Source: DATDVD01 sp035290065
GTDB lineage: Bacteria > Pseudomonadota > Gammaproteobacteria > Coxiellales > Coxiellaceae
Assembly (NCBI GenBank): GCA_035290065.1
Contig: DATDVD010000077.1
Location: 1-21,588, forward strand
Length of the DNA: 21,588 nt
Direction: 5' to 3'
A program made the position numbers and the translations under genes. This document shows, in pieces, positions 13,962 through 21,588 of this stretch (positions are counted from its first letter, which is position 1; every line of letters starts with the position of its first letter). Under the pieces are notes generated by a model, which saw only the letters and a list, made by a program, of their open reading frames with translations, made no database searches and was not told where the DNA came from.

Positions 13962-14941
13962 AAATTGCCATTCTCTCGAGAAATTCAAAATTATATTCCA
14001 CTCGTCGACTGATAAAGACAGCCCAAAATCGAGGGCACCATGTCACTGTGATTGATCCTATTCATTGTTATATGAACATTACGTCTAATCATGGTTCCGT
14101 GCATTACGAAGGCAAAGAATTACCAGAGTTTGATGCATTGATTCCACGGATTGGCGCTTCCATTACTTTTTATGGCGCTGCTGTGGTTCGCCAATTTGAA
14201 CACATGGGTGTTTGTTGTCTTAATTCTTCGTTAGCGATTACACGGTCTCGCGATAAATTGCGTTCTATGCAATTGTTATCGAAACGAGAAGTAGGGCTGC
14301 CCAATACTGGCTTTGCTCGTTCGGCACGTGATATTAAACATGTCATTAAAATGGTGGGCGGTGCTCCTGTCATTATTAAACTGATTGAAGGCACACAAGG
14401 TGTGGGAGTGGTATTGGCTCAAAGTATGAAAGCCGCAGAGAGTGTTATTCAAGCCTTTTTAGACTTAAAAGCCAATGTCATGATTCAAGAATACATTAAA
14501 GAATCAAAAGGGGCTGATATTCGGTGTTTTGTCGTTGGCGGAAAAGTAGTGGCGGCCATTAAACGCAAAGCCAAACCGGGCGAATTTCGTTCTAATATTC
14601 ATCAAGGTGGCACCGCACGAAAAATTGATATTACAGCTGCTGAAAGACGTATTGCCATTCGTGCAACAGAATTAATGGGCTTACACGTAGCAGGCGTCGA
14701 TTTATTGCGTTCTGAGCGGGGACCTTTAGTGATGGAGGTTAATTCTTCTCCAGGCTTAGAAGGTATTGAACGTGCCAGCCGTGTAGATGTAGCGGGTGCG
14801 ATTATTCAATATTTAGAAAAACATACCGAAATACATCAAAAAACACTCAAAAAATCCAATAAAAAAGCGGCCCCATTATCAAAATTGTTTTCCAAGAAAA
14901 AGTTGCTCAAGGGAAAAACACTCGCGAAAAAGAAAAAATAA
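13958..14941 (+). CDS. rimK: Ribosomal protein S6 glutamate ligase RimK with lysine-rich tail
   Basis: 327 residues; E. coli RimK is 300 and aligns along the whole conserved part. It is an ATP-grasp ligase that adds glutamates to the C-terminus of ribosomal protein S6. Landmarks are MKIAILSRNSKLYSTRRL, the pre-ATP-grasp region PRIGASITFYGAAVVRQFE, SRDKLRSMQLL, the ATP-binding VIIKLIEGTQGVGVVLA, IQEYIKESKGADIRCFVVG and the metal-binding MEVNSSPGLEGIE. The last 27 or so residues (from about 300) have no E. coli counterpart and are largely lysine, probably a basic RNA- or ribosome-contacting tail. It overlaps the protease gene by ATGA and is followed after 18 bases by an AstE-like gene. Confidence 0.95.
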   Translation: MKIAILSRNSKLYSTRRLIKTAQNRGHHVTVIDPIHCYMNITSNHGSVHYEGKELPEFDALIPRIGASITFYGAAVVRQFEHMGVCCLNSSLAITRSRDKLRSMQLLSKREVGLPNTGFARSARDIKHVIKMVGGAPVIIKLIEGTQGVGVVLAQSMKAAESVIQAFLDLKANVMIQEYIKESKGADIRCFVVGGKVVAAIKRKAKPGEFRSNIHQGGTARKIDITAAERRIAIRATELMGLHVAGVDLLRSERGPLVMEVNSSPGLEGIERASRVDVAGAIIQYLEKHTEIHQKTLKKSNKKAAPLSKLFSKKKLLKGKTLAKKKK

Positions 14942-14959
14942 TAAACAGAGGATAGCAGG

Positions 14960-16024
14960 ATGCAAAATAAGCCCTTTCAGATTCACACCGTTACCGTGGA
15001 GCCGGGTGAATCTCGAATCATCAATATCCCCACTCCCGGTTTATACGCACAAACACCGATGCATTTACCCGTTCATGTCATACACGGTAAAGAAGAGGGC
15101 CCGCGGCTTTTTGTTTGCGCCGCTATTCATGGAGACGAAGTACTGGGCGTGGAAATTATTCGAAGGCTTATTAAACATTCCGCTTTAAAAAATGTTAAAG
15201 GAACATTGGTTGCAGTTCCAGTGGTTAATATTTATGGATTTATTGCCCAATCGCGTTATATGCCGGATCGGCGGGACTTGAATCGAAGTTTTCCAGGTCG
15301 TCGCGAAGGATCTTTAACAGCCCGGTTAGCCTATATTTTTACGAATGAAATTTTATCGCGTTGTACCCACGGCATTGATTTGCATACCGGTGCTATTCAT
15401 TTAGAAAATTATCCGCAAGTACGGGCCAATTTAAATTTACCGCATGTTAAAAAACTGGCACGTGCCTTTGGTGCACCCGTGGTAGTGGATGTGGCGTTAC
15501 CCATCGGTTCTTTACGAGCGGCAGCTAATAAATTGAAAGTGCCTCTTATTGTTTACGAAGCTGGAGAAGCGTTGCGTTTTAATGAAAAATTCGCCGACAC
15601 GGGCGTTAAGGGAGTGATTAATGTGATGCGGCAATTAGGCATGCTTCATTCGCCGGCCAAGCGCACCTTAAAACCCAAAAAATCTTCGATGATGGCACAT
15701 GCTGCCATGTGGGTACGTGCGCCTACCTCCGGTATGATGCGTCCTTTCAAAACCTTAGGCGATGAAGTGAAAAAAGGAGATCCGCTGGCGATTATTCAAG
15801 ATCCCTTTGGCGGTGAAGGGGTTATTGTGGAAGCGCCGTTAAATGGCATTATCATCGGCAAAACGTTTTCACCCTTAGTGAACACAGGCCGCGCTTTATT
15901 CCACTTGGCTACTATTAGTCGTACCAATGTGGAAAAAATTGAAGCACAACAACCTCTAGAACCGGAGGAAAGTAAGGAAGGTCCCTCTTTGGCAGGTGAT
16001 ATTTCTAAACCCCCGGATGCCTAA
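14960..16024 (+). CDS. Succinylglutamate desuccinylase/aspartoacylase-family zinc hydrolase
   Basis: 354 residues of the AstE/AspA carboxypeptidase-like family. Zinc ligands are visible: His57 and Glu60 in AAIHGDEVLG and His142 in IDLHTGA. RRDLNRSFPG (about 104-113) holds substrate-binding residues, and the likely catalytic glutamate is in VYEAGEALRF (Glu200 or Glu203). The C-terminal segment (about 250-325) resembles a biotinyl/lipoyl-like barrel, with APTSGMMRPFKTLGDEVKKGDPLAII and VEAPLNGIIIG. The last 20-30 residues are acidic and proline-rich. Such a gene next to rimK suggests a hydrolase acting on glutamyl or acyl groups linked to RimK products, but the substrate is unknown. It has an AGGAT-type ribosome binding site. 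Its stop is six bases from the tRNA gene on the other strand. Confidence 0.88.
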   Translation: MQNKPFQIHTVTVEPGESRIINIPTPGLYAQTPMHLPVHVIHGKEEGPRLFVCAAIHGDEVLGVEIIRRLIKHSALKNVKGTLVAVPVVNIYGFIAQSRYMPDRRDLNRSFPGRREGSLTARLAYIFTNEILSRCTHGIDLHTGAIHLENYPQVRANLNLPHVKKLARAFGAPVVVDVALPIGSLRAAANKLKVPLIVYEAGEALRFNEKFADTGVKGVINVMRQLGMLHSPAKRTLKPKKSSMMAHAAMWVRAPTSGMMRPFKTLGDEVKKGDPLAIIQDPFGGEGVIVEAPLNGIIIGKTFSPLVNTGRALFHLATISRTNVEKIEAQQPLEPEESKEGPSLAGDISKPPDA

Positions 16025-16030
16025 TCAACG

Positions 16031-16103
16031 TGCCCCGGGCAGGAGTTGAACCTGCGACCTATCCCTTAGGAGGGGATCGCTCTATCCACTGAGCTACCGA
16101 GGC
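16031..16103 (-). tRNA. tRNA-Arg (anticodon CCT)
   Basis: The complementary strand folds into a full cloverleaf: acceptor stem GCCTCGG/CCGGGGC (one T-G pair), D arm GCTC-AGTGGATA-GAGC, anticodon stem ATCCC/GGGAT with loop CTCCTAA giving anticodon CCT, five-base variable region, and T arm GCAGG-TTCAACT-CCTGC. Length is 73 without CCA. It reads AGG codons. The bases after the discriminator A are CGT, so the CCA end is not encoded and must be added by nucleotidyltransferase. It faces the rimK operon at six bases. Confidence 0.96.
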
Positions 16104-16241
16104 ATAAGCCGATACTCTACCATATTTGCGCTCTCGCCTCCCAGCCTTGGTTGCTGTTTCTTAAACACTAGGCTACACTGTAAATCAGCATTTTATTGAA
16201 AGAATGCTTTAAAATCTCAGTTATTACCAAGGAGGATAATC

Positions 16242-16643
16242 ATGGAAAATGGAATGGGAAGACCCCGATCCGTAGCTATTGGCGTACGATTTTTATACGT
16301 AAATTTAGTGTGGATGTTTATTATTGGTGTGCTGAATATCGTGCAAGGCGGCACTCAATTGAAATCAGGGGCAATGCCCGATCTCGTTACTCAAATCATT
16401 TTAATGATCCTGCCTATTTTAGTGTACGGATTTTTTATTTACATGATCAGTAAAGGTAAAAATTGGGCTCGCATTGTGTATTTAGTGCTATTTGTATTGG
16501 GCTTTTTTTCTGCCGTCTTTTCCTTCCCTCAATTAATGGGCCAGGGTACCTTTCCTTTGGTAGGCGTCATTGGAGGCACTCTCTTGTCCTTAATAGGGCT
16601 GATTTATATATTTAAATCGGAATCTTTGACTTGGTTTAAATAA
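16242..16643 (+). CDS. Small four-helix membrane protein of unknown function
   Basis: 133 residues with four hydrophobic segments (about 12-35, 48-69, 77-96 and 105-124) and short loops; the only charged clusters are the N-terminus and KGKNWAR after helix 2, which would lie in the cytoplasm by the positive-inside rule. I do not recognise a named family. The ATG has the strongest ribosome binding site in the window (AAGGAGG, seven bases before). It sits between the divergent tRNA-Arg gene and smc, with its own promoter probably in the 138-base gap upstream, where only weak -10-like TAAAAT is seen (about 16211). Confidence 0.8.
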   Translation: MENGMGRPRSVAIGVRFLYVNLVWMFIIGVLNIVQGGTQLKSGAMPDLVTQIILMILPILVYGFFIYMISKGKNWARIVYLVLFVLGFFSAVFSFPQLMGQGTFPLVGVIGGTLLSLIGLIYIFKSESLTWFK

Positions 16644-16658
16644 AAATATTACCAACCA

Positions 16659-16687
16659 TAGATTTAGCAAATGACTTGGAGTATAAT
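16659..16687 (+). promoter_or_regulatory. Candidate promoter of smc-zipA-ligA
   Basis: A perfect TATAAT at 16682-16687 lies 36 bases before the smc ATG; the -35 position (TAGATT, 17-base spacer) is weak. A start near 16694 leaves room for the AAAGGA ribosome binding site at 16706-16711. It lies inside the in-frame TTG extension of smc, which argues against that longer start. Confidence 0.45.
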
Positions 16688-16723
16688 TCACAACTTATTG
16701 TAAATAAAGGAAAAATAGAGTCT

Positions 16724-19700
16724 ATGTATTTGAAAAGTATTAAGTTGGTAGGCTTTAAGTCATTTGTAGATCCTACGCTTATTCCCATTCGAACCGGCTT
16801 AAACGCTATTGTAGGCCCTAATGGGTGTGGTAAATCCAACGTAGTGGATGCGATTCGGTGGGTCGTGGGAGAAACGTCTGCCAAACAACTACGCGGCCAA
16901 TCCATGACCGACGTTATTTTCAATGGCACCACCTCCCGAAAGCCAGTAGGAAAAGCCAGTGTCGAATTAATTTTTGACAATCGAGAAGGACGAATTGGGG
17001 GTGAATTCGCTAAATATGCGGAGCTTTGTATTAAACGCGAAGTGACGCGCGATGGCCAATCCTCGTATTACATTAACGGCGGTAACTGCCGTCGAAAAGA
17101 CATCGTGCATATTTTTTTAGGCACGGGTTTAGGGCCTAGGAGCTATGCCGTCATCGAACAAGGCATGGTGTCTCGCTTAATTGAAGCCAAACCCGATGAA
17201 TTGCGTGTTTATATCGAAGAAGCAGCCGGTATATCCAAATATAAAGAACGTCGAAAAGAAACCGAAACTCGCATTCGTCATACACAAGAAAATCTAGATC
17301 GACTTCGGGATATTATTGATGAGCTGGATAAACAACTCGAAAAATTAAACCGTCAATCCAAAGCTGCTGAACGTTACAAACTGCTGTGCGAAGAAGAGCG
17401 TTTAATGCAAGCGCAAGTGAAAGCATTGCAATGGCAAAAATTCCAACAACAACGCGAAGTCAAAGATCGAGAAATTAATGAAGAGGCTAATCGCCGCGAA
17501 GAAAAAGTAACTCATTTGCGTGAATTAGAAACCACGCTCGAAAAAACACGAACACTTCATCATGCGGCTCAAGATGAGCAACAAAAAATCCAAGCCAGCT
17601 ATTACCAAGCCGGTACGGAAATTGCACGATTAGAACAACAGCTAAATGATTTACGTGCACGTTCTCAAACGTGGGAAGCGGAATTAAACGAAGCCACCCA
17701 ATTATTAGAAGAAATTGAAACGACCTCTGCTGATTACGGCGTACAAATTATCCATATTGAACAAGAAATTCGCACTTTAATTCCCCAAACGGAAAAAGCC
17801 GAAGAACGCCAAGCCGAAGCGCGCCAATGTCTGATGGAAGCGGAAGCACGCATGAGCGAATGGCAAGTACACTGGGAGCAATTACAAGAAAAAAGTTCTC
17901 GCGTTTCAGAGGCCGCAGAAGTGGGTAAAACCAAATTAGCTCATTATCAAGAGCAGATCCAACGATTAGAAATGCGCTTTCAAGATCTTCGGTCCCGTCA
18001 TGAATCCCGCACGATTCAATCTTTAGAAGCTGAGATTACGCCGTTACGAGCACGTGCCAGTGAACAGCACCACTCTTTGCAAACATTGCAACAGGAAATA
18101 GAAACGTTAAACCAAACGTTAGAAACTCAGCGCCAACGAAACGACGAAACAGAATTTCAATTAGATGAGGCTCGAGAAACGGTAACGCGTTTAGAAAGTC
18201 GAGAAGCCACTTTAAAGGCTTTGCAAGCGTCAACATTGCATCAAAATGATGAAGCTGCAAATACGTGGATGAGCCGGTACCACTGGGATAAAGCCCCTCG
18301 CTTAGCGGAAAAGCTACAGGTGGAAAGTGGGTGGGAAACGGCAGTTGAAACAGTATTAGGGGCCTATGTGGATGCTGTGTGTGTAGATTCGCTGGATGCA
18401 GCTTTAGAAACAGTGGGCGATTTAGATAAAGGCCGCGTAACTTTTGTGAGCCTAAAGGCTGCTATGCCTTCTCTTTCCGAATATTCTTTAGCGCATAAAG
18501 TTCAAGGCGAATGGGCTAAAACATTATTAGCCGATGTTTTAATTGCTCACTCTGCAAATGATGCCAAAACTCGACGTTCTCAATTAAAACCCCATCAATC
18601 TTTTATTACCGTGGATGGAATATGGGTGGGATCTCAATGGATGAGTGTGGCTCGAGTGCCCCAAGAGGGCGGGGGCATATTATTTCGGGAACGAGAATTG
18701 CATGAGTTGGCTAGCCATTTAGAAGAAGCTAAGCAAACGTTACGTGAAGCAGAAGCCGCTTACGAACGCAGTGAAGAAACATTACTGAAATTAAGCACAG
18801 AGCGGGAAGAAAAACACCACGCTATTCAATCACTCACACAAGTTTCTGCGCAAGTCACTTCTGAGTTAAGTGCTAAAAATTCCCGTTTAGAAGCCTTACA
18901 ACAACAAAGTGTACGTTTACAAGAAGAAATGCATGAAGCAGAGATGGAATTATTTCGAATCAAAGAATCAAAAGCCCAGGCAGAAAGTCATCTTGCAAGC
19001 TCCGTAGCTTCTAAACAAACGTTAGAGGTAACGCGTGAACAATTATTGAGTGAACGAGAAGGTGTTAAACGCGCATTAGAAGAGGCCCGTGATAGAGCTC
19101 ATCGTTTACAAAGTGAAGCCGATGAAGCCAAGGTGCGTTTAGTCTCTAATGAAAATCAATTAGTGCTTTTAAGAGAGAGTATGGCGAGAAATACCCGTCA
19201 AAGCGGTACATTAGCAGAAAAGAAACAGGTCCTTCTTGCTAATTTATCTGATAAAGATGCCCCGCTGGAACGCCTAGAACAAGCCTTGCAATCTCATCTT
19301 ACGAATCGACAAGGTATTGAAGCGCATTTACGACAAGCCGAGGCGACAACAGAGCAATATGTTCAACAGTTAGTGGCTTTAGAAAAAGAACGCCAAGCAC
19401 TGCAACAAAAATTATCCGATTGGCAAAGTCACCTTGAATCCTTGCGTATGGAACGTCAAACGCTCCTCATTAATCAGGATAATTTGGTTGAACAGATTCA
19501 GGAGCTTAAATTCGATGTAGAAGGGGTGAGGGCTGCTTTACCACCTGAGGCAGAGATTACACAATGGCGAGACCAATTAACCGAACTTCAAAACAAAATT
19601 CAACGCTTAGGCCCTATTAACCTAGCTGCCATCGATGAATTCCATGAATTGAATGAACGAAAAGAATATTTAGACAAACAACGTGCGGATCTTCAAGAAG

Positions 19701-20218
19701 CCTTAGATATTTTAGAACAAGCGATTCAAAAAATTGACAAAGAAACCAAAACGAAATTTAAAGAAACGTATGATTTAGTAAATGTTCAATTTATGCGATT
19801 ATTTCCCCATATTTTTGGAGGTGGCAGTGCTGAATTGGAGTTAACGTCGGATGATTTATTATCTGCGGGCATTAGCGTAAAAGCACAGCCGCCTGGGAAA
19901 CGTAATTCGACTATTCATATGTTATCCGGTGGGGAAAAAGCCTTAACGGCTATTGCGCTCGTATTTGGCTTGTTTGAATTAAATCCGGCTCCTTTTTGCA
20001 TTTTAGACGAGGTGGATGCACCACTGGATGATGCGAATGTAGGCCGCTATTGCCAATTAATTAAAAACATGTCAAAAAGCACACAATTTATTATCATTAG
20101 CCATAATAAATCCACTATTGCATCTGCCGAACAATTAATGGGGGTTACGATGCACGAGCCAGGCGTTTCCCGTATTGTGTCGGTAGATATGGAACAAGCG
20201 ATCGCAATGGCAGAATAG
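16724..20218 (+). CDS. smc: Chromosome partition protein Smc
   Basis: 1164 residues, the typical length of bacterial Smc. It forms a ring-like ATPase dimer with ScpA and ScpB that compacts and separates chromosomes. The N-terminal head has Walker A GPNGCGKS (31-38) and IRWVVGE. Long Glu/Gln/Arg-rich coiled coils flank a hinge (about 505-660, around GWETAVETVLGAYVDAVCVDS). The C-terminal head has signature LSGGEKAL (from 1067), Walker B FCILDEVDAPLD (1091-1102) and IIISHNKST. All ATPase motifs are intact and no frameshift is seen. ATG 16724 gives the normal MYLKSIKLVGFKSF start; the longer frame from TTG 16676 would begin upstream of the -10 box. scpA and scpB are not in the window. zipA follows after 13 bases. 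Confidence 0.97.
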   Translation: MYLKSIKLVGFKSFVDPTLIPIRTGLNAIVGPNGCGKSNVVDAIRWVVGETSAKQLRGQSMTDVIFNGTTSRKPVGKASVELIFDNREGRIGGEFAKYAELCIKREVTRDGQSSYYINGGNCRRKDIVHIFLGTGLGPRSYAVIEQGMVSRLIEAKPDELRVYIEEAAGISKYKERRKETETRIRHTQENLDRLRDIIDELDKQLEKLNRQSKAAERYKLLCEEERLMQAQVKALQWQKFQQQREVKDREINEEANRREEKVTHLRELETTLEKTRTLHHAAQDEQQKIQASYYQAGTEIARLEQQLNDLRARSQTWEAELNEATQLLEEIETTSADYGVQIIHIEQEIRTLIPQTEKAEERQAEARQCLMEAEARMSEWQVHWEQLQEKSSRVSEAAEVGKTKLAHYQEQIQRLEMRFQDLRSRHESRTIQSLEAEITPLRARASEQHHSLQTLQQEIETLNQTLETQRQRNDETEFQLDEARETVTRLESREATLKALQASTLHQNDEAANTWMSRYHWDKAPRLAEKLQVESGWETAVETVLGAYVDAVCVDSLDAALETVGDLDKGRVTFVSLKAAMPSLSEYSLAHKVQGEWAKTLLADVLIAHSANDAKTRRSQLKPHQSFITVDGIWVGSQWMSVARVPQEGGGILFRERELHELASHLEEAKQTLREAEAAYERSEETLLKLSTEREEKHHAIQSLTQVSAQVTSELSAKNSRLEALQQQSVRLQEEMHEAEMELFRIKESKAQAESHLASSVASKQTLEVTREQLLSEREGVKRALEEARDRAHRLQSEADEAKVRLVSNENQLVLLRESMARNTRQSGTLAEKKQVLLANLSDKDAPLERLEQALQSHLTNRQGIEAHLRQAEATTEQYVQQLVALEKERQALQQKLSDWQSHLESLRMERQTLLINQDNLVEQIQELKFDVEGVRAALPPEAEITQWRDQLTELQNKIQRLGPINLAAIDEFHELNERKEYLDKQRADLQEALDILEQAIQKIDKETKTKFKETYDLVNVQFMRLFPHIFGGGSAELELTSDDLLSAGISVKAQPPGKRNSTIHMLSGGEKALTAIALVFGLFELNPAPFCILDEVDAPLDDANVGRYCQLIKNMSKSTQFIIISHNKSTIASAEQLMGVTMHEPGVSRIVSVDMEQAIAMAE

Positions 20219-20231
20219 AGGGGCAAATGTC

Positions 20232-20909
20232 ATGAAGACCATAATGATGACTGTAGCGATTCTAGGGGTGTTAGGAGGGATTGGTTATTTCTTTTTCCAA
20301 CAACTGCCAGGAAAATCCCGTTCTAGGATGGGTAAAAAAGGAAAACAACCATCTTCTTCGAACAATGTTAAAGATCTATATCAAAAATTATCGGAAGATG
20401 AAGACAGCGATACTATTTTAGGTATTAAACCGGAACCGGCTAAACCTATTCCTTCAACCAAACCGATTGCTTCCAACGAAAATTCAACGGTTATTCTTTC
20501 TTGCTATTTAATTGCGCCAGAAAATAAACCCTATGTCGGTTATGAATTATTACAATCCTTACTGGGTGCCGATTTACGTCATGGTGCCATGGATATTTTT
20601 CACTATTATGATGTTCCTTCCCAACAAAACTTGTTTAGCGTGGCTACTGTTAATAAACCCGGTACATTTGACCTTAATAATTTTGGTGGGTTTTCGTGCA
20701 ATGGATTGGCTTTATTTATGACGCTTCATTCTGAGAGAAACCACACAAAAGCCTTGGAAACTATGCTAGCCATAGCTCAGCAATTGCATGAGGATTTAGG
20801 CGGTGAACTTCGGGACAATACTAAACAACCTTTGTCTGCTGAGAAAATTGCTCAATACCGTGAACAAATCCATGCCTATGAAGAAGGGCGAGTCAGTGAA
20901 ATTCCATGA
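20232..20909 (+). CDS. zipA: Cell division protein ZipA
   Basis: 225 residues, shorter than E. coli ZipA (328) because the linker is short. It tethers FtsZ to the inner membrane. One N-terminal membrane helix (about 4-23) is followed by a basic stretch (KSRSRMGKKGKQ), a linker of roughly 60 residues with Pro, Ser, Glu and Lys, and the C-terminal FtsZ-binding domain from about residue 80 (VILSCYLIAPENKPYVGYELLQ..LGADLRHGAMDIFHYY..FSVATVNKPGTFDL.. GLALFMTL). The assignment is supported by the smc-zipA-ligA order. The ATG at 20232 has a GAGGGG site; the 3' end overlaps ligA by ATGA. Confidence 0.92.
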   Translation: MKTIMMTVAILGVLGGIGYFFFQQLPGKSRSRMGKKGKQPSSSNNVKDLYQKLSEDEDSDTILGIKPEPAKPIPSTKPIASNENSTVILSCYLIAPENKPYVGYELLQSLLGADLRHGAMDIFHYYDVPSQQNLFSVATVNKPGTFDLNNFGGFSCNGLALFMTLHSERNHTKALETMLAIAQQLHEDLGGELRDNTKQPLSAEKIAQYREQIHAYEEGRVSEIP

Positions 20910-21588
20910 ATATTCCTGCAACTGTTTTAACCCGCATTCAATATCTACGCCAAGAAATCGAAGCACATAATTACCGTTACTATGTGTTGTCAGATCCCTC
21001 GGTTTCCGATGCCATTTATGACGCTTTGTTTCAAGAATTACAATCGTTAGAGGCGCGCTATCCAGAATTAGTGGCCTCTGATTCACCCACTCAGCGAGTA
21101 GGAGCAGCTTTATCGGCGCATTTTGCCTCCGTGAAACACTTAATCCCTATGTTGTCTTTGGGCAATATTTTTGATCAAGCAGAATTCCGTGCGTTTGATA
21201 AGCGAATAGGCGATCGTTTGCATTGTTCTACCAATACGATTCATTATGCGTGCGAGCCTAAAATTGATGGGGTTTCCTTGTCTCTACTCTATCAAAAGGG
21301 ATCATTGGTTCAAGCGGCTACACGAGGAGATGGCCAAACCGGTGAAGAGGTTACGGCCAATATCAAAACTATTCATACTATTCCATTAAGATTACACACT
21401 AAAACGCCCCCTTCTTTAATTGAAATTCGGGGTGAGGTGTATATGACAAAAGCCGGTTTTGAAAAAATGAACGAGGCGGCTGAAAAAAAACAAGAAAAAA
21501 TTTTCGCCAATCCTCGCAATGCGGCCTCAGGCAGTTTGCGTCAATTAAACCCCGCTATTACCGCTAAACGACCTTTATCTTTTTTTGC
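20906..21588 (+). CDS. ligA: NAD+-dependent DNA ligase LigA (3' partial)
   Basis: The first 227 codons run off the right edge; the full protein is usually about 670 residues. LigA seals nicks between Okazaki fragments using NAD+. The N-terminal Ia domain is visible (LRQEIEAHNYRYYVLSDPSVSDAIYD, with the NAD-binding His/Tyr residues), then SPTQRVG, PMLSLGN and the adenylation motif CEPKIDGVSL, with nucleophile Lys119. RGDGQTGEEVTANIKTI and EIRGEVYM follow, then FANPRNAASGSLRQLNP. The start overlaps the zipA stop (ATGA), so translation is coupled. Confidence 0.97.
   Translation, partial: MNIPATVLTRIQYLRQEIEAHNYRYYVLSDPSVSDAIYDALFQELQSLEARYPELVASDSPTQRVGAALSAHFASVKHLIPMLSLGNIFDQAEFRAFDKRIGDRLHCSTNTIHYACEPKIDGVSLSLLYQKGSLVQAATRGDGQTGEEVTANIKTIHTIPLRLHTKTPPSLIEIRGEVYMTKAGFEKMNEAAEKKQEKIFANPRNAASGSLRQLNPAITAKRPLSFF

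Noticed and set aside
16021..16110. tRNA gene as an integration (att) site
   Set aside because: No integrase gene or second copy of the tRNA 3' end is visible; the flanking genes are core functions.
16130..16175. Possible third copy of the REP-like arm (AGGCTACAC near 16171)
   Set aside because: Only about nine bases match the end of the 9100-9180 palindrome and no pairing arm is present; chance is likely.
16196..16453. 85-codon frame overlapping the membrane protein start
   Set aside because: It starts before the strong AAGGAGG and reads a different frame of the hydrophobic gene; the composition is not protein-like.
16676..16723. smc start at TTG 16676
   Set aside because: It contains the likely -10 box and adds residues before the conserved MYLKSIKLVGFKSF start.
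1..21588. CRISPR array, prophage, insertion sequence or defence island
   Set aside because: No regularly spaced direct repeats, transposase, integrase, nuclease-helicase or toxin genes were seen; gene content is housekeeping on every strand.

Overview
The window looks like ordinary chromosome from a gammaproteobacterium of the Legionellales/Coxiella type. The reasons are: moderately AT-rich DNA; a gene for a small membrane protein of the family named after Coxiella CBU_0592; E. coli-like NadA, GlpE, NudE, HemW, TsaD, RimK and YadG/YadH; and the smc-zipA-ligA gene order found in gammaproteobacteria that use Smc rather than MukBEF. The assignment comes from protein resemblance recalled from memory, not from a search. 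No transposase, integrase, phage gene, CRISPR array or toxin-antitoxin pair was seen. Coding density is very high and no gene-free stretch reaches 300 bases.

Layout. (1) 2-4838, + strand: the 3' part of a large flavin/iron-sulfur oxidoreductase, then a tightly packed run of glpE, nadA, a thioredoxin-like [2Fe-2S] ferredoxin, a DUF2797 protein and a CBU_0592-family membrane protein. (2) 4888-7398, - strand: hemW followed by a sad-like aldehyde dehydrogenase, closed by a hairpin terminator that overlaps the end of the converging + strand run. (3) 7418-10177, + strand: nudE, mdh, tsaD, separated by a terminator and by REP-like palindromes. (4) 10235-10963, - strand: plsY, meeting tsaD at a two-way terminator. 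(5) 11060-13429, + strand: an ABC-2 exporter pair (yadG/yadH) translationally linked to a membrane-anchored TPR protein. (6) 13476-16024, + strand: a retropepsin-like 'ATP-dependent zinc protease', rimK and an AstE/aspartoacylase-like hydrolase, a likely protein-glutamylation module. (7) 16031-16103, - strand: tRNA-Arg(CCT) without an encoded CCA, six bases from the end of the previous operon. (8) 16242-21588, + strand: a small four-helix membrane protein, then smc, zipA and the 5' part of ligA (cell division, chromosome segregation and replication).

Working together: GlpE (sulfane sulfur), NadA ([4Fe-4S], NAD synthesis) and the ferredoxin share iron-sulfur or sulfur chemistry, but a common pathway is only inferred. 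NudE, Mdh, the aldehyde dehydrogenase and the first oxidoreductase all handle nicotinamide nucleotides. Most genes are housekeeping. I found no convincing new defence or mobile system. The most interesting points are the GltD/PyrK-type fusion, the REP-like repeats that supply ends or signals of genes, the rimK cluster with its lysine-rich RimK tail, the PlsY tail, and several poly-G tracts inside coding sequence.
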